From positions 1 to 34,470 of the forward strand of contig JAFGMK010000022.1 of NCBI GenBank assembly GCA_016927565.1: a DNA stretch of 34,470 nt, written 5' to 3'. This document shows positions 23,783 to 30,163 of the stretch, one piece after another. The stretch's first letter is position 1; each line of letters opens with the position of its first letter. Origin of the DNA: Minisyncoccota bacterium (lineage in GTDB: Bacteria > Patescibacteriota > Microgenomatia > PFEM01 > JAFGMK01). The notes under the pieces are model-generated. The model saw only the letters and a program-made list of their open reading frames with translations, made no database searches and had not been told where the DNA came from. The translations under genes were made by a program, and so were the position numbers.

Positions 23783-24409
23783 ATGTCCGGTTCTGGATTA
23801 AGGTCAAATAAAAAAGAGAAAAAGCCAACCTGGGATTTTTTTTTGAATCGGTATCGCTGGCCATTAGCGGTAATTTTTATTGGTCTGGCTTTGATCGGAG
23901 CGGGTTTATTCCAATACCCGTCTCAGGACCAGAATCCGGTAGTGGAGATTTTGTCTCAAGAAGAAACAGTTCCGGTTACAATTTGGGTTGATGCCCAGGG
24001 GGCTCTTTTAAATCCCGGGGTTTACGAGCTGCCCGGAAATGCCCGAATTAATGATCTTCTGATCCGGGCCGGCGGATTAGCTGCCAACGCCGATCGGGAA
24101 TGGCTGGCAAAAAATATCAACTTGGCGCAAACCATGACAGACGGGGCAAAAATCTATATTCCCCACATTAGTGAGGCGGCTCAATCCTTATTAGCATTTC
24201 CTGATTTGGACCCGGGCCAAGTAACCGCTAAGGTTAATCTTAATACCGCCGCTGATTCTGAATTGAAAGAACTTTGGGGAATCGGCGAAGCTCGGGTAGC
24301 GGCTATCATTTCTGCCCGGCCTTTTTTAAAAATCGAAGAGTTAATTGAAAAGAAAATTGTTCCCCAGAATGTTTATGACCGGATTAAGGAAAAAATTACC
24401 GCCTTTTAG
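23783..24409 (+). CDS. comEA: ComEA-like DNA-binding competence protein
   Basis: 208 residues. One membrane segment at about 26-46 (PLAVIFIGLALIGAG) anchors it facing out. An SLBB domain (about 66-131, VDAQGALLNPGVYELPG) is followed by a C-terminal helix-hairpin-helix DNA-binding domain (about 150-208, VNLNTAADSELKELWGIGEARVAAII). This is the usual ComEA build: it binds incoming double-stranded DNA and hands it to ComEC. comEC starts inside its 3' end, so the two are translated together. Confidence 0.93.
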   Translation: MSGSGLRSNKKEKKPTWDFFLNRYRWPLAVIFIGLALIGAGLFQYPSQDQNPVVEILSQEETVPVTIWVDAQGALLNPGVYELPGNARINDLLIRAGGLAANADREWLAKNINLAQTMTDGAKIYIPHISEAAQSLLAFPDLDPGQVTAKVNLNTAADSELKELWGIGEARVAAIISARPFLKIEELIEKKIVPQNVYDRIKEKITAF

Positions 24410-25655
24410 CCGGGGCGAAACTATTTTAGGTTTAATTATTTTATATTTTGCGGTTTTATTTTTGAGAATTTCCGGATTTAAGACTCCTGATTATCCCGCT
24501 AACCAAACAATTAAGCTGACTGGAAGGTTAAGCGAAGAACCCTATCTTAAAGGTTCAAACCAAATCTTGACTCTCGGCCGGATTAAAGTGGTAACCGAAC
24601 CTTACCCGCAGTTTTTTTATCAAGACAAAATTGAAGTTATTGGCAAATTAAAGGAAGGACTGATAAAAGACAAGGGAAATAAATTTTCGCTTTACACCGG
24701 AAAAATTTATCGGCTTGAGGATGGTGATAAATTATCATTGTGGTCCAGAATCAGGAGAAGCCTGACTATTTTCAGACAGGACTTGGAAAGTATTTTCAGC
24801 CGGCTTTTACCTGAGCCTCAAGCTTCTTTGGTTAGCGGCATACTTTTAGGTTCGCGAACCAACTTACCTGATAATTTTCTGCAGGATTTGCGGGAAACAG
24901 GTACGATTCATCTTCTTGCGGCTTCTGGTTATAATATTACAGTGGTGGCAGGTTCTTTGATTTCCTTTTTGGTTTGGTTTTTTCCCCGGAAGAAGGCTTT
25001 GCCGATCGCTTTTTTAGGAATCATCATCTATACGCTTATGGCCGGTGCCGGTCCCGCGGTTGTCCGGGCGGCGATTATGGGGAGCCTGACTTATCTCGCC
25101 CAATTTTTAGGAAAACAAAAAGACGCTGTCGGCGGGCTGCTTTTAAGTGGGGTAATAATGACACTTTACAACCCTTTGATAATCTTTGATATAGGTTTTC
25201 AGTTATCTTTCGGAGCCACTGCCGGGATTATATTTTTTTTGCCGCTTTTGGAAAAATGTCTGATTTTCCAACCCCGGACAATTGGTCATGAAGCGGCTTT
25301 AACCCTGGCGGCTCAATTTGGGGTTTTGCCGATTTTGCTGTACCATTTTAAAACTATCTTTTTCTTTTCGCCCGGTCTGAATGTTCTGCTGGCGCCTTTG
25401 GTGCCGCCGATAATGGCTTTCGGGATGATTGTTGCCTTTGGGGCCGGATTTTTTTTGCCCATAGGAAAGATCTTAGTCTGGCCTGTCTGGGTTTTAAGCA
25501 CGCTCATGATCAAATTGATTACCTGGTTTGGCCGGCTTTCCTGGGGAAATCTGAAGTTAGGCGAGTTTCGTTTTTGGTGGGGATTGGTTTATTATCTTTT
25601 TTCGGTATTTCTGGTTTTAAAAATCCAAAAAAAAACTAATGTCCGGGAGAAATAA
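24375..25655 (+). CDS. comEC: ComEC/Rec2 membrane channel protein
   Basis: 426 residues from ATG 24375; starts at TTG 24345 or ATG 24369 are possible. All overlap comEA out of frame, which implies coupled translation. The Competence domain is clear (SGILLGSRTNLPD, TGTIHLLAASGYNITVVAG), with about eight membrane segments. The N-terminal soluble part (about 30-110) matches the DUF4131-like OB fold. The metallo-beta-lactamase domain that forms the C-terminus of ComEC in many bacteria is absent here and is encoded by the next gene, overlapping by 17 bases. Confidence 0.92.
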   Translation: MTGLRKKLPPFSRGETILGLIILYFAVLFLRISGFKTPDYPANQTIKLTGRLSEEPYLKGSNQILTLGRIKVVTEPYPQFFYQDKIEVIGKLKEGLIKDKGNKFSLYTGKIYRLEDGDKLSLWSRIRRSLTIFRQDLESIFSRLLPEPQASLVSGILLGSRTNLPDNFLQDLRETGTIHLLAASGYNITVVAGSLISFLVWFFPRKKALPIAFLGIIIYTLMAGAGPAVVRAAIMGSLTYLAQFLGKQKDAVGGLLLSGVIMTLYNPLIIFDIGFQLSFGATAGIIFFLPLLEKCLIFQPRTIGHEAALTLAAQFGVLPILLYHFKTIFFFSPGLNVLLAPLVPPIMAFGMIVAFGAGFFLPIGKILVWPVWVLSTLMIKLITWFGRLSWGNLKLGEFRFWWGLVYYLFSVFLVLKIQKKTNVREK

Positions 25656-26565
25656 AAATTTTTATCTGGTCGTTTTCTTAGTCGGCGCCGGGATTTTTTT
25701 CTCAGTTCCTTTTTTGCCTGATAAAAAATTGGAATTGACTTTTTGTGATGTAGGTCAGGGAGATGCAATTTTAATTCAACAGGGGGAAAATCAGGTTTTA
25801 ATTGATGGTGGTCCTTCAGCTAATCAACTTTTGGAATGTCTGGCTAAAGTTCCGCCCTGGGATCGGCGGATTGAGCTTGTGGTTTTGACCCATCCTGACA
25901 GCGATCATTTGACAGGCCTGATTGAGGTTTTTAAAAGATTTCAGGTTAACCAGCTGGTGGCTAATTCAATTGTAAAAGAAAGCGGTCTTTTCTGGCAGTT
26001 TTATCAGGAAGTCTTAGCGGAACCGGATTTGGTAATTTACTCTCCCCGGGCGGGCGACAGAATCCGTTTGGGAAAAATGGAATTTCTGGTTTTGTGGCCA
26101 GAAGAGAGACCGGGAGACAGTCGCCTTTGGAAAACCCAATTTCCGCTTCCGGGTCAAAATGGCCTTGGGGATCAGATTACCGCCGATTCTCAAATGGTTT
26201 CTATTCTTGGTGCGGCGGCGATTGGGAAAACTAATGAAACTTCAGTAGTACTTAAATTTTCTTATGGTGAATTTGATGCACTTTTAACTGGAGATATTGG
26301 TTTTGATAGTGAAAAAAAGATTGATTTTCCTGAGGTTGAGGTTTTAAAGGTGCCTCATCACGGCAGTAAATATTCAACCTCTGATGAACTGGTTAGAGAA
26401 TCCAGTCCGGAGTTGGCCGTTATCTCCGTGGGCAGGAACTCTTTTGGCCATCCGACCGATGAAGTTTTGAACAGATTGAATGAAAAGGGGATTAAAGTAA
26501 AACGAACTGACGAGGAAGGCGAGATTGAAATTGTTACCAATGGCAAAAGTTATTGGTTAAAATAG
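25639..26565 (+). CDS. ComEC-type metallo-beta-lactamase fold protein
   Basis: 308 residues. An N-terminal membrane or signal segment (about 8-26) puts the domain outside. DVGQGDAILI, THPDSDH (His85, Asp89, His90 around residues 84-90), LLTGDI and KVPHHGS are the motifs of the ComEC C-terminal hydrolase, thought to degrade the non-transported DNA strand. The ATG overlaps the comEC stop by 17 bases in another frame. So ComEC is split in two co-translated proteins, as in many small-genome bacteria. Confidence 0.92.
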   Translation: MSGRNKNFYLVVFLVGAGIFFSVPFLPDKKLELTFCDVGQGDAILIQQGENQVLIDGGPSANQLLECLAKVPPWDRRIELVVLTHPDSDHLTGLIEVFKRFQVNQLVANSIVKESGLFWQFYQEVLAEPDLVIYSPRAGDRIRLGKMEFLVLWPEERPGDSRLWKTQFPLPGQNGLGDQITADSQMVSILGAAAIGKTNETSVVLKFSYGEFDALLTGDIGFDSEKKIDFPEVEVLKVPHHGSKYSTSDELVRESSPELAVISVGRNSFGHPTDEVLNRLNEKGIKVKRTDEEGEIEIVTNGKSYWLK

Positions 26566-26591
26566 GGATTGATCCCTGTTAAGGTAAATAA

Positions 26592-26687
26592 AAAGACCCG
26601 GGTGTTCTCGATTTTTTTTTCGTAGCATTATTGCAACAAGAAAAAAAATCGCCAGCTGGTAAGGCTGAAGCGAATACTCGGGTCTTT
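26592..26687 (+). ncRNA. three-helix structured RNA element
   Basis: An outer 16-bp helix pairs AAAGACCCGGGTGTTC (26592-26607) with GAATACTCGGGTCTTT (26672-26687); its two wobble pairs are G-U only on the plus strand. An inner helix pairs CGATTTTTTTT (26609-26619) with AAAAAAAATCG (26641-26651) and continues to a 6-base apical loop. A small third stem (CAGC 26653-26656/GCTG 26663-26666) fills the 3' side. The terminator at 26693 follows. It may be a small RNA or the 3' end of the com transcript. Read on the minus strand, the outer helix ends in TTTTT and could end the VWA gene. No known RNA family is recognised. Confidence 0.5.
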
Positions 26688-26692
26688 GACTC

Positions 26693-26726
26693 CAGGTCAC
26701 CCTGAGGGATGGGTGACCTGTTTTTT
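26693..26726 (+). terminator. strong intrinsic terminator (plus strand)
   Basis: CAGGTCACCC (26693-26702), loop TGAGGGAT, GGGTGACCTG (26711-26720), then TTTTTT (26721-26726). The 10-bp perfect stem serves the com genes and the structured element. It touches the stop codon of the minus-strand gene. Confidence 0.85.
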
Positions 26727-28324
26727 CAGTCGCACATGGCGAGGGGTAGAAATAGCCCCTCGGGGAGGATAGTAACTGCCACGATGGCAGTGTTATCCTC
26801 CGGAATCGGATCCGGAAGGTCGGATTTAATTTCCGACGTTAGAGTGAACGGCCTGGTGGCCGATTCACCTAACAAGCAGGAGAAGGATAATTCTCCTGTT
26901 TCTCCCGGATGAAGGCTCATATTGGTGAGCCTTATTTTTCCGGTTATGCCCTGGTAGGGGCATTCTGGGGGGAATTCTCCCCAGATTTCGGCCGCGGCAG
27001 TTGCCGGGCCGATGTTTTGATAGCCAACCTGAAAGTTGGCTCTTCTCCCCGGGCTGATTGGTCCCAGGGTGCGGAAACGGCTGATCCGGAGATCAGCCTC
27101 GTCATCATCCAGGATGACGAGGATGGCTTGGCCCTTTTCAGGGTCAATTGCCGCTCCTGTCATTCCGAAGAAAGACAGGGAGATGGTTTCGTCCCCTTCA
27201 GGACGATTGTCTTGAAGGGTTCTCAGCGATACCCGTTTCCGGGTTTCCGGAGGTTCAATCCGGAAAGAGATGGCGGTTGCCATCTCATAGTCCACCCCGG
27301 CTTCTGCCGAGATGGGCGTGATAGAAACAGTTCCCTGAACTGTTTCTTGGGGAGCTCTTTCGAGCTCCACGATAATGACGGCCCGGTTGCCTTCTTCAAC
27401 AAAGAAGGTTTCCTGGCCGAAGCTGGCCAGAGGGAGGATCGGCCAGCTGTCGCTGACCACTCCCTCCAGTCCCTGATCCAGGCGGACGGTCGCCTGGGCG
27501 TCTGTTGTCAGGGAGTTTGCCGCAATGTCCGTAGCGGCAGTCATCTCGACGGTTTCATTTCCGCCAAGATTGATCAGCCAAATATCGGGGCCAGCGGCCC
27601 CTTCCAGGCTGATTTCGACCCATCCCCAAACGGGGTATGGGTTGAGGTTTAAGAGGCGGATTACGAACACCGCCTCTTCCCCGGGTTGGATCTCGGGGTT
27701 GGTCAGTTCGATCTGCACCTCGATTTGAGGTACGATCGAATCCACTTCTTCGGCTTGGAAAGACAGCAGATACCTGCTGACCTCCAGCCTCCTCTCCACG
27801 GGAGGAGTTTGGCCGGTGACTTCCGATTGGAAGTACCAGACTACCCCTCCTCGAAGGAGGATGCTGCCGATTACCGACTGTGATTCGGCATCGGCCTGGC
27901 CGTCGCCAAAGACGGCTACTCCCCAAGGAGAGGCTCCGATCTCAGGGATGACTTTCCAGCTGAGATCAAGGCCTTCTTTCAGGGCCCGGCTCAGAAGGGT
28001 GTTTCCCTTCTTAGTCAAGTCCTGACCGGCCAGACAGGTTCTGGCCTGATCCGGGCTTACCGCGTGGCAAACCACGCGGGTATCGTCGTTGAAGACGATA
28101 ACTGAGACCAGGCTTTGCGGCCTGATCTCAGCCAGCCGGTCGAGCATCTGATCCGCTGATTGGCGGTCCTGCTCGATCCCGGTCTGGCTCCGGGAATCTG
28201 ACAGGTCAAAAATGACCGTCAGATACTGGAGATTGCTCTCCAGTTTTTCTTCTCCGGCCGCGGCAGGGCTACTAGGCCCTGCCAGGGACAGGAGGACTAA
28301 TAGTAATAACTTTAACTTTTTCAT
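26726..28324 (-). CDS. secreted VWA/Calx-beta protein with hairpin-tiled coding sequence
   Basis: 532 residues from ATG 28324, chosen because AAGGAAAAG lies just upstream and the signal peptide (MKKLKLLLLVLLSLAG) then starts at residue 1; an ATG at 28351 adds nine residues. A von Willebrand A domain covers about 33-190 with MIDAS DLSDS (Asp40, Ser42, Ser44). A conserved-repeat-like domain follows, then a Calx-beta domain at about 295-400 (DNRPEGDETISLSF), then a CARDB/DUF11-like domain to the end (FLPLAMCD). No membrane anchor or sorting signal is seen, so it is probably secreted and binds ligands with metal ions. The DNA is visibly richer in G+C than its neighbours and almost entirely folded into short inverted repeats (separate entry). 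Confidence 0.85.
   Translation of the reverse strand: MKKLKLLLLVLLSLAGPSSPAAAGEEKLESNLQYLTVIFDLSDSRSQTGIEQDRQSADQMLDRLAEIRPQSLVSVIVFNDDTRVVCHAVSPDQARTCLAGQDLTKKGNTLLSRALKEGLDLSWKVIPEIGASPWGVAVFGDGQADAESQSVIGSILLRGGVVWYFQSEVTGQTPPVERRLEVSRYLLSFQAEEVDSIVPQIEVQIELTNPEIQPGEEAVFVIRLLNLNPYPVWGWVEISLEGAAGPDIWLINLGGNETVEMTAATDIAANSLTTDAQATVRLDQGLEGVVSDSWPILPLASFGQETFFVEEGNRAVIIVELERAPQETVQGTVSITPISAEAGVDYEMATAISFRIEPPETRKRVSLRTLQDNRPEGDETISLSFFGMTGAAIDPEKGQAILVILDDDEADLRISRFRTLGPISPGRRANFQVGYQNIGPATAAAEIWGEFPPECPYQGITGKIRLTNMSLHPGETGELSFSCLLGESATRPFTLTSEIKSDLPDPIPEDNTAIVAVTILPEGLFLPLAMCD
26740..28283 (-). repeat. continuous array of about 40 short inverted repeats inside one gene
   Basis: From just after the signal-peptide codons to the stop, the coding sequence is a chain of hairpins about every 40 bases, each with its own sequence. 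Perfect examples: GGCAGGGC/GCCCTGCC (28262-28283), TATCGTC/GACGATA (28081-28100), CCGCGTGG/CCACGCGG (28060-28079), AAGAGGCGG/CCGCCTCTT (27651-27678), GAAACAGTT/AACTGTTTC (27324-27346), GAGATGGC/GCCATCTC (27267-27286), CCTCGTCATC/GATGACGAGG (27097-27122), GGCTGATC/GATCAGCC (27079-27098), AAGGCTCA/TGAGCCTT (26912-26933), CAGGAGAA/TTCTCCTG (26877-26898). About 25 stems have 7 bp or more. The first 40 bases of the frame have none. Confidence 0.9.
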
Positions 28325-28988
28325 TGTCTTTTCCTTTTCTCCTGCCCTCATCAGGATCGGCCAGTGGCCGGGGAAAGAGAAAAGGCTTTTTGATTGATCA
28401 GGGATAGCTTCTTAATCGGTGCTGTTCCTGCATTTTAGCTTTTCTGCTTCCTGGGCCACTGGTCTGAAATCAATGGAGAAAAAAATCCCGGGAAATATGT
28501 TGCCTGCGGATTTTGTTCGACTGAAAAAAATGTTAAAGAGCCGGTCCGCTTTCGGTTAATCTGCCTTACGGATAATTACCGGCTGTTTAAAGGCATTTTT
28601 CCAAGCGGATTAAATTACCAATTGGCTTTTGCCCGGTTTTTTACCAAAGCGATTTTTGGCTAACCGGATTCAGAAGCCGTTTTTACTAAATAGTGATATT
28701 ATTTTTTTGACAGCAGGGAAAGTTAATTAAAAATAATCTTTTTATATTTAAAGTCATCTTATCATATCAAAATAGTTAAGGCGTGTCTATTATAGGACTG
28801 ACCAAAACTGAAAATTGGTTGGTTGTTGGCCGATCGGTTTTGGTAAAGACGGCCACTGTGCCGGAAAAAGATATTGAGGGTTGATTTTTAACTGGCTTTC
28901 AGGAGAATATTATTAAAGAGTAAGCTGATAGATTAAAAAAATGTCTTTAAGCAGACAGATTGGCTGGTTGACAGGAGAGCAATAAACA
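28325..28988. other. gene-poor stretch between the VWA gene and the sigma gene
   Basis: It carries the minus-strand leader of the VWA gene, with a CGGCC/GGCCG stem at 28358-28370. A 74-codon plus-strand open stretch (28439-28663) contains CGFC but has no usable start codon and may be a gene remnant. A GTG frame of 33 codons (28783-28884) overlaps a hairpin, ACCAAAAC (28801-28808) with GTTTTGGT (28837-28844), that encloses the palindrome CGATCG. The last 50 bases lead into the sigma gene (GGAG at about 28975-28978). I can assign no gene with confidence. Confidence 0.45.
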
Positions 28989-29945
28989 ATGACAGAATTA
29001 GAGGGATCAGAATCCAAGCCGGCAGGTAGTTGCGTTTCGGCTGGTCAGGTTGGTGATGCTGGTACGGATAAGCTTCTGACTCTTTATCTCAAGGACATTC
29101 AACAACCTTTATTGACTGCTGAGCAGGAGAAAGAATTGGCGAGGAAGGTTCAGAGTGGGATTCGGGCAAAGCAGGCTCGGGAAAAAGGCGAACCCGCCGA
29201 TTCGGCGGTGATTGAGGCCGGAGAAGCGGCTCGCCAAAAGTTTATCGAAGCCAATCTTCGCTTGGTGATTTCATTTGCCGTAAGGTGTACCGGCCGGGGA
29301 TTGCCTCTTGAAGATCTTATTCAAGAGGGGAATATCGGGTTGATGGAGGCAGTAAACCGGTATGATCCGGAAAGAACCAATCGGTTTTCTGCCTTCGGTG
29401 GATGGTGGATTTGGCAGGCAATGATCAGGGCGATTGAAAATCAGGGGCGATTGATCCGGCTGCCGCCACATGTGGATGATCAACTAAGAAAAGTGAGGCA
29501 GGCTCAGGAAAATCTGAATCATAAATTAGGCAGAGATCCGACACCCGAGGAATTAGGTGCAGAAATGGGGATAAGCAACGATGAGGTCAGCAGAATTCTG
29601 AAAAGATCTCAGGAGCCGCTTTCTTTAGAAGCTCCGGTTGGTGAACGGGGGAGGGTTTTAGGTGATCTGCTTCCGGTTGCCGGGGTGCCGTCTCTGGAAG
29701 ATTGCGCTGATTTGGTGTTATTGCAGCGGGCGTTCGATGTTGCTTTGGGAAATCTATCTCCCCGGGAGCGTAAAATGGTGGAGATGCGTTATGGTCTTGC
29801 AGGAGACGGGACTCAGAAAAAATGGGAAGAGATCGGGGAAAGTTTCGGCGTCACCGGTGAGCGGGCCAGAGTGATTGTAAAAAACGCCCTGAGAAAACTG
29901 GAAGAACCTTCTGTCAGACAAAATTTACAACCCTGGGCTGATTAG
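28989..29945 (+). CDS. RpoD-type sigma-70 factor
   Basis: 318 residues. After a variable N-terminus, region 1.2 (LLTLYLKDIQQPLLTAEQEKELA, about 29-51), region 2 (about 82-150, NLRLVISFAV, DLIQEGNIGLMEAVNRYDP, FSAFGGWWIWQAMIRAIENQ), region 3 (about 160-210) and region 4 (about 240-305, LSPRERKMVEMRYGL, WEEIGESFGVTGERARVIV) are complete. No long region 1.1. It directs RNA polymerase to -10/-35 promoters. Region 2.4 and 4.2 are close to housekeeping factors, so it could be the primary sigma factor or a group 2 paralog. Purine-rich GGAGAG lies about 9 bases before ATG 28989. Confidence 0.9.
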   Translation: MTELEGSESKPAGSCVSAGQVGDAGTDKLLTLYLKDIQQPLLTAEQEKELARKVQSGIRAKQAREKGEPADSAVIEAGEAARQKFIEANLRLVISFAVRCTGRGLPLEDLIQEGNIGLMEAVNRYDPERTNRFSAFGGWWIWQAMIRAIENQGRLIRLPPHVDDQLRKVRQAQENLNHKLGRDPTPEELGAEMGISNDEVSRILKRSQEPLSLEAPVGERGRVLGDLLPVAGVPSLEDCADLVLLQRAFDVALGNLSPRERKMVEMRYGLAGDGTQKKWEEIGESFGVTGERARVIVKNALRKLEEPSVRQNLQPWAD

Positions 29946-30114
29946 AAAAGGATCTTGACTGTGCGGCAAAAGTTTTAACGGGGATGGCAGCTAGTTTTTT
30001 CCCGACTTCTTTTTGTGCTGTTGCGACTAAGATTTTTTGGCCGGTGAAATCTCTCGATTTATTTTCAGCTTGGTTGGGTTCTTGCTTAACGGGTGCATCT
30101 TGAGCTTCAGACAC
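29914..30114 (-). CDS. possible small protein (66 aa) divergent from argS
   Basis: The minus-strand GTG at 30114 (MSEAQDAPVKQEPNQ start) follows a perfect extended -10, TGATATAAT (30131 to 30123), at leaderless distance. The peptide has a polar, disordered N-terminus and a short basic C-terminal half (FTGQKILVATAQKEVGKKL). Its end overlaps the sigma gene end by 32 bases, tail to tail. No family recognised. The promoter could instead serve an antisense RNA to the sigma gene 3' end. Confidence 0.4.
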   Translation of the reverse strand: MSEAQDAPVKQEPNQAENKSRDFTGQKILVATAQKEVGKKLAAIPVKTFAAQSRSFSNQPRVVNFV

Positions 30115-30122
30115 CCGGAATA

Positions 30123-30131
30123 ATTATATCA
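30123..30131 (-). promoter_or_regulatory. extended -10 box, minus strand
   Basis: TG-A-TATAAT, a perfect extended -10, read from 30131 to 30123. It is back to back with the argS -10 at 30152, so two starts diverge from about 30 bases. Confidence 0.5.
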
Positions 30132-30148
30132 AAAAATCGCTTAAAAAA

Positions 30149-30157
30149 TGTTATACT
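30149..30157 (+). promoter_or_regulatory. extended -10 box of argS
   Basis: TG-T-TATACT with TATACT at 30152-30157. The expected +1 is the A of the argS ATG at 30164, the clearest leaderless arrangement in the window. Confidence 0.55.
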
Positions 30158-30163
30158 GGCTTT

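Noticed and set aside
25639-25655. Overlap of comEC and the hydrolase gene considered as a frameshift splitting one gene
   Set aside because: The second gene has its own ATG and a membrane segment of its own, and separate ComEC parts are common in small-genome bacteria.
26909-27652. Long plus-strand frame (247 codons) opposite the VWA gene
   Set aside because: It is the shadow of a hairpin-rich gene: dense inverted repeats make both strands look alike and keep antisense frames open. It has no start signal and no domain, while the minus frame has signal peptide, VWA and Calx-beta domains.
28473-28559. 28-codon ATG frame with MLPADFVRLKK, which at first recalled the start of RNase P protein (rnpA)
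   Set aside because: It stops after 28 codons and no other frame continues the rnpA pattern. The resemblance is to a few common residues only.
28439-28663. 74-codon stop-free plus-strand stretch with a CGFC motif
   Set aside because: No ATG, GTG or TTG in frame near its beginning, no promoter or Shine-Dalgarno. It may be a gene remnant but cannot be called a gene.
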